Shown in pieces: positions 11,892 through 20,992 of a stretch of 64,000 bases of DNA (positions within the stretch are counted from its first letter, which is position 1; each line of letters opens with the position of its first letter). Both the position numbers and the translations under genes were made by a program. The stretch is from the NCBI GenBank assembly GCA_011799875.1, contig JAAAXO010000120.1:539209-603208 (forward strand). Direction: 5' to 3'. The DNA comes from Thinopyrum elongatum. Its lineage: Eukaryota; Streptophyta; Magnoliopsida; Poales; Poaceae. The notes under the pieces were generated by a model. The model made no database searches. It was not told where the DNA came from and worked only from the letters and a program-made list of their open reading frames with translations.

Positions 11892-13177
11892 TCCTCCCCT
11901 TCTTGAAATGAAGTCGTCCTCGACGGAAGCTCATCTTCCTCACCCAAATAAGGCTTCAGATCTGCAATGTTAAAAGTGGGACTAACCCCAAAATCTGCAG
12001 GCAGCTCAAGTTTATATGCGTTATCATTTATTTTCTCTAACACCTTAAAAAGACCATCAGCACGTGGCATTAGCTTTGATTTGCGCAAATCAGGAAATCT
12101 ATCCTTACGCAAATGTAACCAAACAAGATCTCCAGGTGCAAACACAACATGTTTTCTACCCTTATCTCCAGCAAGTTTATATTTAGCATTCATACGCTCA
12201 ATGTTCTCCTTAGTTAACTCATGCATTTTTAAGATCAATTCAGCACGTTGTTTAGCATCAAAATTAACCTTCTCCGAAGATGGAAGAGGCAACAAATCAA
12301 TTGGTGCACGAGGAAGGAAACCATACACAATTTCAAAAGGACACATCTTAGTAGTAGAATGCAATGAACGATTATAAGCAAATTCAATATGAGGCAAGCA
12401 TTCTTCACACATTTTCTTGTTATTCTTCAAAACAGCCCTAAGCATAGTAGACAATGTTCTATTGACTACTTCAGTTTGTCCATCAGTTTGGGGGTGACAT
12501 GTAGTACTAAAAAGCAGTTTAGTCCCCAACTTAGCCCATAAACATCTCCAAAAGTGGCTAAGAAATTTAGTATCACGATCTGAAACAATAGTATTTGGCA
12601 CACCATGCAAGCGTATAATTTCACGAAAGAACAAATCAGCAACATTAACAGCATCATCGCTTTTATGACATGGTATAAAGTGTGCCATTTTCGAGAACCT
12701 ATCCACGACAACAAATATGCTATCCCTCCCCTTCTTTGTTCGAGGTAAACCTAAAACAAAGTCCATAGATATATCCTCCCAAGGAACACTAGGTACAGGC
12801 AAAGGCATATATAAACCATGAGGATTGAGTCGTGACTTAGCTTTTTGACATGTAGTGCAGCGAGCAATAAAACGCTCAACATCCCGTCTCATCTTTGGCC
12901 AAAAGAAATGTGTAGCAAGTATATCCTCCGTCTTCTTCACGCCAAAGTGTCCCATTAATCCTCCTCCATGCGCCTCCTGCAACAACAAAAGACAAACAGA
13001 GCTAGCTGGAATGCATAGCTTGTTAGCACGAAACACAAATCCATCGTTAACGACGAACTTGTTCCATGTTCTCCCTTCCTTACAATTCTGCAATACATCT
13101 TTAAATTCAGCATCATGCACATATTGATCTTTGATGGTCTCCAAACCAAATATTTTAAAGTCAAGTTGTGAAAGCAT
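11585..13177 (-). CDS. Intact integrase-only ORF fused to an upstream LTR
   Basis: This is an uninterrupted 530-codon frame starting at the native Met in YTMLSQLDF, which lies at the RNase H/integrase boundary. It contains the HHCC zinc-binding domain (EAHGGG, GHFGVKK, CTTCQK) and the catalytic core with the Asp of SMDFVLGLP, the Asp of IVSDRDTKF and the Glu of [10 protein letters not shown]. It ends with the [15 protein letters not shown] tail encoded in the downstream LTR. Upstream, only four bases separate the ATG from the end of a complete LTR (13181-14102). That LTR has a TATA box, and I see no ATG between its inferred start site and this ATG. Primer-binding site, gag, protease and RT are all absent. 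Integrase joins retrotransposon cDNA ends to chromosomal DNA; whether this ORF is expressed is unknown. One visible oddity is Cys for Trp in KMCEECLPH. Confidence 0.85.
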   Translation of the reverse strand: MLSQLDFKIFGLETIKDQYVHDAEFKDVLQNCKEGRTWNKFVVNDGFVFRANKLCIPASSVCLLLLQEAHGGGLMGHFGVKKTEDILATHFFWPKMRRDVERFIARCTTCQKAKSRLNPHGLYMPLPVPSVPWEDISMDFVLGLPRTKKGRDSIFVVVDRFSKMAHFIPCHKSDDAVNVADLFFREIIRLHGVPNTIVSDRDTKFLSHFWRCLWAKLGTKLLFSTTCHPQTDGQTEVVNRTLSTMLRAVLKNNKKMCEECLPHIEFAYNRSLHSTTKMCPFEIVYGFLPRAPIDLLPLPSSEKVNFDAKQRAELILKMHELTKENIERMNAKYKLAGDKGRKHVVFAPGDLVWLHLRKDRFPDLRKSKLMPRADGLFKVLEKINDNAYKLELPADFGVSPTFNIADLKPYLGEEDELPSRTTSFQEGEDDEDINTIVTPTAPASIHTGPITRARARQLNYQVLSFLGNDSKVHENMMLPKLDTFVLLTNEGPSLDKKEEPWSKFKHGDDGMRKGSKNGVTSDDFRTLKPP

Positions 13178-13180
13178 AGT

Positions 13181-14102
13181 TGATAGAGGCGAGGGTGTCC
13201 CGATCTTTCGATGAGATGATAGCTATCGTTTTTGGTGGAGTAGACTTTGACGATCCGACTACGAACGTGCGAGGACGTCGCGCCTTAGCAATCGCTAAAC
13301 CAACTCCGAGAGGTTATTGACCACGCCGGAGCACAATCAACCTGACCACGAGGGTCTATCTCCTGCAAGCAAACGAAGAACAAGCAAGAAACTAAGATTT
13401 GCAATCTGGATATTGCGAATATAAGATGAAAGCTTTATTGATCAAGGTGGGGTTCTGTGACGTCTTGGTCTGGTCGTTGAACACAAACGAAGTACGCGAA
13501 GTTGCAGCTATGGCGAACTTTTAATCTAAACAAAACCCAAAGTCTAAACGGTGCCCTAAGGGCTGTATATATGGAGGAAGAGGAGGGGATTTCGTGGCCC
13601 TTGAAGGAGGGGTCCGAAACCAACCGTATCTCTTGTTTCCCCACACATACGGACTCTAAAAACAGCCTATACTCAAGTATTTCGAAATTACATGGGCCTG
13701 GCCCAATAATAAGGTGACGCAGCACCTATAATAGCCTCTGGACGAAATTTATGAAGTGACATCTTGTATATTTCGTCCAAGGCTTCCTGCACTCATTATG
13801 GTGGCTTCAAAGTCCTGAAATCATCACTTGTAACTCCGTTCTTGTTCCCCTTGTGCATGCCATCATCTCCATGCTTGAACTTGCTCCAAGGTTCCTCTTT
13901 CTTGTCCAAGCTAGGCCCTTCATTTGTAAGCAAAACAAATGTATCCAATTTAGGCAGCATCATATTCTCATGAACTTTAGAATCATTACCAAGAAACGAA
14001 AGTACCTGATATTTTAATTGGCGTGCGCGAGCTCTAGTAATTGGTCCAGTATGTATAGAAGCAGGGGTTGTGGGTGTAACAATGGTATTGATGTCCTCAT
14101 CA
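13181..14102 (-). repeat. CRM-A LTR upstream of the integrase ORF
   Basis: This complete 922-bp LTR ends (in sense) four bases before the ATG of the integrase ORF. Its start abuts an LTR fragment beginning cgaaagtacc. It is repeated at 31922-32843 within the duplicated block, but there the sense-end neighbour is different, so the block boundary is exactly this LTR terminus. Confidence 0.94.
13564..13573 (-). promoter_or_regulatory. TATA box of the LTR driving the integrase unit
   Basis: In sense it reads CATATATACA, located in U3 of the LTR. Start of transcription is expected about 30 bases downstream, near 13535, giving a leader of roughly 360 nt before the ATG at 13177. Function is inferred from position and conservation in all LTRs of the window. 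Confidence 0.6.
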
Positions 14103-14208
14103 CGAAAGTACCTGATAATTTAATTGGCGTGCGCGAGCTCTAGTAATTGGTCCAGTATGTATAGCAGCAGGGGCTGTGGGTGTAACAATGGTATTGATGT
14201 CCTCATCA
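14103..14208 (-). repeat. 106-bp CRM-A LTR stub
   Basis: It contains only the first 106 bases (sense) of an LTR. It begins with cgaaagtacc directly after the neighbouring LTR's TCATCA end and itself ends in TCATCA. The same stub recurs at 32844-32949. Confidence 0.9.
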
Positions 14209-14236
14209 ATGACCTACAAGGACATGGATGAAATAT
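14209..14236 (+). repeat. CRM-B LTR piece, left of the solo LTR
   Basis: These 28 bases (atgacctacaagg...) equal the B LTR at 24841-24868 and continue at 15219 after an inserted solo LTR. The last five bases, aatat, are the target duplication. Confidence 0.88.
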
Positions 14237-15218
14237 TGATAGAGGCGGGGGTGTCCCGATCTTTCGATGAGATGATAACTATCGATTTGGTGGAGCCGAC
14301 TTTGACGATCCGACTACAAACGTGCACGACGTTGCGCCTTAGCAATCGCTAAACCAATCTCCTGAGGTTACTGACGATGCTAGAAACACGATCAGCCTGA
14401 CCACGAAGGTCTATTCCTGCACGCAATCGAAGAACAAGCAAGAATATGATAATGCAATCTGAATATTGCGAATATAGATGAAGTATTGATAATGGTGGGG
14501 ATCCGAAAACGGTCTTGGTCTGGTCGTTGGACACAAACGAAGTACACGAAGTTGCAATGGCTAACTTTTAACTAAACAAATCCCAAGGAAAAAGCTACTA
14601 GATGGATCTACTTATATAGGAGCAAGGGGTGGTGGCCAAGGAGGTGGCAGGACGTCCCAAGGCAGCCTAAAACTAACCCTAGGTCATACAAGGCTCATGG
14701 GCCCAAGTGGAGGTGATGCAACACCTTTGGACTTGTAGTTTGACTCGGATTCTGTTGCAGCGTCAGATTATTTCATCGAGAACTCAACGCTCCGGACGAA
14801 TTTGAAGGTGAATCCAACTGGGTTGGAAAGAGCACGAAATCTACTTTCCAACAAAAAAAGAATCACCCAATTCGGAGTCCGTATGAAATAGTTCTTGGCG
14901 TTTTGAGTCAGGTATGTCTGTGCAGTCCGAATCTGAATCAGGAACGTGAGAGACTTGGACTCTATCTTCTCTTGGCCCAAAAGTGACGTGAGAGGACTTT
15001 TTGAACAGCACCTAAACATCTCTTTTCCCCTTATCTTCATATGTGGATTGTACAAATGTCCCATACACCTGCATTTAGACATGACACAAAAGTTTGTGAA
15101 GTATTTTTGTCCTGGATGACATAAATAAATTATTGCATAGTTTGCATTAGAAATCACCTCACAAATATACATGTATGCAATATTTTTGGTCGTATCCAAG
15201 GTAGTCATGTCCTCATCA
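14237..15218 (-). mobile_element. CRM-C solo LTR with target-site duplication
   Basis: A 982-bp LTR of the C subfamily with normal ends (TGATAGAGG...CCTCATCA). It is flanked on both sides by AATAT (14232-14236 and 15219-15223). The empty site survives in the duplicate at 32950-32980, where the B LTR is uninterrupted. This is a genuine insertion that lost its internal region by LTR-LTR recombination, and it happened after the block duplicated. Confidence 0.95.
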
Positions 15219-15810
15219 AATATACAAGATGCCCCTTCATAAATTTTGTCCATAGCTTATTTTAGGTGTTGCGCCACCTTATTTTTGGGCCAGGCCCATG
15301 TAATTTCGAAATACTTAAGTATAGGCTGTTTTTAGAGTCCGTACGTGTGGGGAAACAAAGTTAGGGTTGGTTTCGGACCCCTCCTACAAGGGGCCACGAA
15401 ATTCACCCCTACTCCTCCATATATACAGCCCTTAGGGCGTCGTTTAGACTTTGGGTTTTGTTTAGATTAAAAGTTCGCCATAGCTGCAACTTCGCGTACT
15501 TCGTTTGTGTTCAACGACAAGACAAAGGCGTCACAGAACCCCACCTTCATTAATAAAGATTTCCTCTTATATTCGCAATATCCAGATTGCAATCTCAGTT
15601 TCTTGCTTGTTCTTCGTTTGCTCGCAGGAAACAGACCCTCGTGGTCAGGTTGATCGTGCTTCGGCGTGGTCAATAACCCCTTGGAAGTTGGTATAGCGAT
15701 TGCTAAGGCGCGACGTCTCGCACGTTCGTAGTCGGATCGTCAAGGTCGACTCCCACAGAAAACGATAGCCACCATCTCATCGAAACATCGGGACACCTTC
15801 GCCTCTATCA
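15219..15810 (+). repeat. CRM-B 5' LTR, start missing
   Basis: It continues the B LTR interrupted at 14236 and runs to the proper end CTCTATCA, followed by a primer-binding site, so it serves as 5' LTR of the plus-strand element. TATA (ccatatatac near 15417) and AATAAAG (near 15551) are visible. Confidence 0.92.
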
Positions 15811-15812
15811 AG

Positions 15813-15822
15813 TGGTATCAGA
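15813..15822 (+). other. Primer-binding site (initiator tRNA-Met)
   Basis: TGGTATCAGA two bases after the LTR end, as expected for CRM elements. Confidence 0.92.
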
Positions 15823-16579
15823 TTTTCAGGTTGCTCAGTGAGATTTTACAGTTTTTCGTAGTTAAATCGAGTTTGTTCTTCATACCTACAGTCCACGAAA
15901 AAGCCAAAAAAAAGGGTTAGTTCATTATATCCGAACCAATCTGAGCCTTTGCATAATCTTTTTAGGGTTTTTGCTTTGTTGAATTTACGGTTGCATCGTC
16001 GTGTCTAGTTGCTGGTCTTACCGTCTAGTCCTTTAGAGTTTCGAGTTCTGTCACAGTTTGTCACGCCGCCGCCGCACCATCTTCATCGCTGCTGCCATAT
16101 ACCACCACCACTGCCATATACCATCACCGCTGCCATATTCTACCACCATATATCCACCACGAATCCGAGTTCTTTTCATATTAGGTTTGTTTTCGAGACC
16201 CATCTTTTTTCCGATTCGTGTTTCCTTACCTGAGTAGGATTCGGGAAAAAAAAGTCTGGAGACCCCCGGGCAGTTTTTAGGCCAAAATTTTGGCAGTCAA
16301 AAATATTTTTTCCCTATCCTATTTTTAGTCCCAGGGAGCGTTTTGAGACACTCGCCATCATAGTGATTTTTTTGTCGCACTTTTTCGTCGTCGCTGCCCT
16401 GATTTCCGAAAAAAAAATTATCAAAAAATATTTCGTGCCAATCCTGTTAGTTTGACTTGAGAAGAGTTTTGAGACACTCGCCATTATAGTGATTTTTTGC
16501 AAAAAAAAGGAGCGCAAAAAAAAGCTATTTTTTTTAGAATGTGCTCTTCCCTTGTTTACGTGCCGCGCCGTGATTTTGT

Positions 16580-16681
16580 TAGTGTTCTAGGCTCGCGTCT
16601 CTAGTACGGTCTAGCCTAGGACCAGCACAGTACCATCGTTGAGCGTTTATTCAACTTTGCATCTCTGAATTGATTATTGCT
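16580..16681 (+). promoter_or_regulatory. Conserved leader RNA segment with stem-loop and CCTAGG palindrome
   Basis: This segment (gttctaggctcgcg ... tgattattgct) is nearly identical in all A leaders (3256-3356, 33648-33750, 36381-36484, 55591-55693) and in the otherwise dissimilar C leader (58736-58838). TTCTAGGCT can pair with AGCCTAGGA to give a 9-bp stem with one G-U, and CCTAGG is self-complementary. By analogy with retroviral leaders it may be a dimerisation or packaging signal; that role is inference. Confidence 0.5.
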
Positions 16682-16763
16682 GACATTTTTGCTACCATAT
16701 TATAAGCCTTCCCAGCTCCACATACATCTACGTCGTGCGTTTGACACCACCTGGCAATCGCTC

Positions 16764-17685
16764 TGATAGAGACGAAGGTGTCCCGATGTTTCGATGAGAT
16801 GGTGGCTATCGTTTTCTGTGGGAGTCGACCTTGACGATCCGACTACGAACGTGCGAGACGTCGCGCCTTAGCAATCGCTATACCAACTTCCAAGGGGTTA
16901 TTGACCACGCCGAAGCACGATCAACCTGACCACGAGGGTCTGTTTCCTGCGAGCAAACGAAGAACAAGCAAGAAACTGAGATTGCAATCTGGATATTGTG
17001 AATATAAGAGGAAAGCTTTATTAATGAAGGTGGGGTTCTGTGACGCCTTTGTCTGGTCGTTGAACACAAACGAAGTACGCGAAGTTGCAGCTATGGCGAA
17101 CTTTTAATCTAAACAAAACCCAAAGTCTAAACGGTGCCCTAAGGGCTGTATATATGGAGGAAGAGGGGGGGATTTCGTGGCCCTTGAAGGAGGGGTCCGA
17201 AACCAACCCTATCTCTTGTTTTCCCACACATACGGACTCTAAAAATAGCCTATACTCAAGTATTTGGAAATTACATGGGCTTGGCCCATTAATAAGGTGA
17301 CGCAACACCTATAATAGCCTCTGGACGAAATTTATGAAGTGGCATCTGGTATATTTTGTCCAAGGCTTCCTGCACTCATTATGGTGGCTTCAAAGTCCTG
17401 AAATCATCACTTGTAATTCCGTTCTTGTTCCCCTTGCGCATGCCATCATCTCCATGCTTGAACTTGCTCCAAGGTTCCTCTTTCTTGTCCAAGCTAGGCC
17501 CTTCATTTGTAAGCAAAACAAATGTATCCAATTTAGGCAGCATCATATTCTCATGAACATTAGAATCATTACCAAGAAACGAAAGTACCTGATAATTTAA
17601 TTGGCGTGCGCGAGCTCTAGTAATTGGTCCAGTATGTATAGCAGCAGGGGCTGTGGGTGTAACAATGGTATTGATGTCCTCATCA
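16764..17685 (-). mobile_element. Mosaic solo LTR inserted in the leader
   Basis: A 922-bp LTR lies in antisense orientation inside the leader. Flanks are CGCTC on the left and TGCTC on the right, a 5-bp target duplication with one change. Its U5/R part matches B (gcgaaggtg, gacgcctttg) but its U3 matches A; the switch is between 17055 and 17134. The same insertion is present in the duplicate at 36567-37488. Confidence 0.9.
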
Positions 17686-17859
17686 TGCTCTGTCCAATCT
17701 TTGAGAGTTTTGACTACAACGGTGGCCGATCACCACCTGCTGCTGGGTAAGAACTGGTAAGCATTTGAGATTCGCTTGACGGATTTGTGATACACAACCA
17801 CCACCACTTCCTAGTAGTCTGTAGGGTCATATTCTTGTGTGTTTCTATTGCTGCTAACC

Positions 17860-20800
17860 ATGGCAGGATCACAAGCCGATGAGACTGATTGGGAGAACAT
17901 GATGAACAAACAGCTACATGATAAATTTCAGCAAATGATGAGTGGACAGGTGCAAGATGTGCTAAACAGATTTGAAGAGGCCATGGACAAGATAGATGGA
18001 ATTGAGAAGACGTTCGAAACAAAGCTCGATAACAAGTTTAATGAATTGCTCGCGCGTCTTCCACAACCACCGCCGGCTGCACCTGTCGCACCTCTACAAC
18101 AACAAAAACGTCGCCTTCCAAATCAAGTGGGACGAGCACAGCGCGTTCCCCTTGAGCCTGGTCAAACTTCTGGTGCCGCTGCACCTACTGTTGATGTTTC
18201 TTTGGCTCCTGCTGCCGCTGAGGAGGACGATTATGCGGGCAATTACGAGGATGAGGTTGATCAAAATCAGAACTACGTACCAGCACCAGGTCGTCCACAT
18301 GCCAATAATCGCAATTGTAGGGCTGCATTACCAGCTCAGGTACGAGATCATGACCATCTTCCTAAACTGAAATTGAATAATCCACCATTTGAGGGTAGAT
18401 ATGTTCCTGATATATATCTTACTTGGGAGTTAGAAACTGAGCAACGTTTTACATGTTTACAATATCCCGAGGAGAGACGTGTTCCTACTGCTGTTTGTGC
18501 TTTTACTAGTTTTGCATGTGTATGGTGGTCTGAACATTGTAGATTATATCCTATTCCAGCTACTTGGGCTGCTTTGAAAACTGCTATGCGTACTCGTTGG
18601 GTTCCACCATATTATCAACGTGAATTACTTCAAAAATTGCAGCGCTTAAGACAAGGAAAAAATTCTGTAGAAGAATATTATCAGGAATTACAAACTGGCA
18701 TGATTAGATGTGGTATTGTTGAGGAGAATGAAGCTATGCTTGCACGTTTCATGGGTGGATTAAATAGAGAGATTCAGACCATTCTAGAGTATAAGGAGTA
18801 TAATAATATCACTCGTTTATTCCATCTTGCTTGTAAAGCTGAACGTGAAGTGCAGGATCGACAGGCATTGGCGCGAACTAATTTTTCTGCAGGTCGATCT
18901 TCATCATGGACACCGCGTGCCTCATCTACTCCCACACGTCCTACTGCGGCACCACTGACTTCAGCCGCCAATTCCAACCGAGATACAAGAAAACAGGCAC
19001 CACCACCACCATCTGCCAAGAGTACACCTTCTGGGCCTGCCCAGAGCTCTTCTTCATCTATGGCATCAACAGGGCACACACATGATATTATTTGTCGTCG
19101 TTGTAAGGGAAGAGGTCATTATGCGAGAGAATGCCAATCTCCGCGTGTTATGATTGCTACTGAGGATGGTGGGTATGAGTCCGCTAGTGACTATGATGAG
19201 GAGACTTTGGCTCTTATTACAAGTGAAGAACACGGTGGAGATGATTCTGATCATGAGACGCAATACATGGCTCCTGAAGACGCTGTCAGGTATGAATGTT
19301 TAGTTGCTCAACGTGTTTTGAGTGTGCAGGTCACACAAGCTGAGCAAAATCAGAGGCATAATTTGTTCCATACAAAGGGAGTTGTGAAGGAACGTTCTGT
19401 TCGCGTCATCATAGATGGAGGGAGCTGCAACAACTTGGCTAGCATGGAGATGGTGGAGAAGCTATCTCTCACCACAAGACCACATCCACATCCTTACTAT
19501 ATCCAATGGTTCAACAACAGCGGCAAGGTTAAGGTAACACGTACTGTTCGTGTGCATTTTAGTATCTCTACATATGCTGATTATGTTGATTGTGATGTGG
19601 TACCCATGCAAGCATGTTCATTATTACTTGGTAGACCATGGCAATTTGATAAAAATTCTGTACACCATGGTAGAAACAATCAGTATACTCTTGTTCATAA
19701 GGATAAACATATTACTTTGCTTCCTATGACTCCTGATTCTATTTTGAAAGATGATATTAATAGAGCTAGTAAAGCATAACAGGAGAAAAATAAGAGTGAA
19801 AATCAGTTTGTGGCAAAAGAATTTGAGCAACAAATGAAGCCTAATAATAAACCATCTAGTGTTGCTTCTGAAATTAAATTGAAAAGTGCATGCTTACTTG
19901 CCACCAAATCTGATATTGATGATCTAGATTTCAGCAATTCTGTTTGCTATGCTTTTGTGTGCAAAGAGGCGCTATTTTCATTCGAGGACGTGCCTTCCTC
20001 TTTGCCTCCTGCGGTCACTAACATTTTGCAGGAGTTCGCTGACGTCTTTCCACAAGACGTGCCACCGGGATTACCACCTATTCGCGGGATTGAGCATCAG
20101 ATTGACTTAATTCCCGGTGCTTCGTTGCCAAACCGTGCGCCATACCGTACCAATCTAGAGGAGACGAAGGAGATTATGCGTCAAGTACAGGAGTTGCTCG
20201 ACAAAGGTTATATACGCGAATCCCTTAGTCCTTGTGCTGTTCCTATTATTCTAGTGCCGAAAAAGGATGGTACATCGCGTATGTGTGTTGATTGTAGAGG
20301 CATTAATAATATTACTATTCGTTATCGTCATCCTATTCCTAGACTAGATGATATGCTTGATGAATTGAGTGGCTCTACAATATTCTCCAAAGTTGATTTG
20401 CGTAGTGGATACCATCAAATTCGTATGAAATTGGGGGATGAATGGAAAACAACATTTAAAACAAAGTTTGGATTATATGAGTGGTTAGTCATGCCTTTTG
20501 GGTTAACTAATGCACCTAGTACTTTCATGAGATTAATGAACGAAGTTTTACGTGCTTTCATTGGACAATTTGTGGTAGTCTATTTTGATGATATACTGAT
20601 TTATAGCAGATCTTTGGAGGAACATTTGGAACATTTACGTGCTGTTTTTATTGCTTTACGTGATGCACGTTTGTTTGGTAACCTTGGGAAGTGCACCTTT
20701 TGCACCGACCGAGTATCTTTTCTTGGCTATGTTGTTACTCCACAGGGAATTGAAGTTGATAAAGCCAAGATTGAAGCTATTGAGAGTTGGCCACAGCCCA

Positions 20801-20985
20801 AAACGGTCACTCAAGTGAGGAGTTTTCTTGGACTCGCTGGTTTCTATAGGCGTTTTGTGAGAGATTTCAGCACCATTGCTGCACCTCTCAATGAGCTTAC
20901 AAAGAAGGATGTGCCTTTTGTTTGGGGTACCTCACAGGAAGAAGCCTTCACGGTATTGAAAGATAAGTTGACACATGCTCCTTAA
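17860..20985 (+). pseudogene. gag-pol: CRM gag-pol, one stop, truncated in RNase H
   Basis: The ATG is at 17860 (MAGSQADETDWENM); an upstream in-frame GTG at 17839 is not needed. In order: helical N-terminus and acidic linker, gag domain with CVWWSEHC, zinc knuckle (19093-19134), protease IIDGGS (about 19408), then RT with YFDD (20581-20592). A TAA at 19777-19779, CAA/AAA-rich in sister copies, separates protease from RT. The frame is cut at 20985, at the start of RNase H (KLTHAP), by a joint to a second gag-pol piece. The same gene, without this stop, lies at 37663. Confidence 0.93.
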
Positions 20986-20992
20986 CATTGAA
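20985..20992. other. Joint between two gag-pol copies with filler
   Basis: RNase H sequence (acacatgctcctt) changes over about seven unmatched bases (aacattg) to the gag zinc-knuckle region (aagaggtcattatgcg) of another copy. Short filler at a deletion joint is typical of end-joining repair. Confidence 0.8.

Larger units (their letters stand above)
15823..17859 (+). other. Leader of the plus-strand element, interrupted by an LTR
   Basis: Untranslated leader of about 1.1 kb, split by the LTR at 16764-17685. It holds an 18-bp gctgccatataccaccac-type repeat (16083-16145), two copies of gagacactcgccat near 16343 and 16470, A and T runs, and the conserved segment at 16580-16681. It is duplicated at 35605-37662. 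Confidence 0.85.

Noticed and set aside
14237..15218. DNA transposon with TGAT/ATCA inverted ends
   Set aside because: The ends are LTR termini (TG...CA), the size and U5 match the C 5' LTR at 57243, and the 5-bp duplication fits a retrotransposon.
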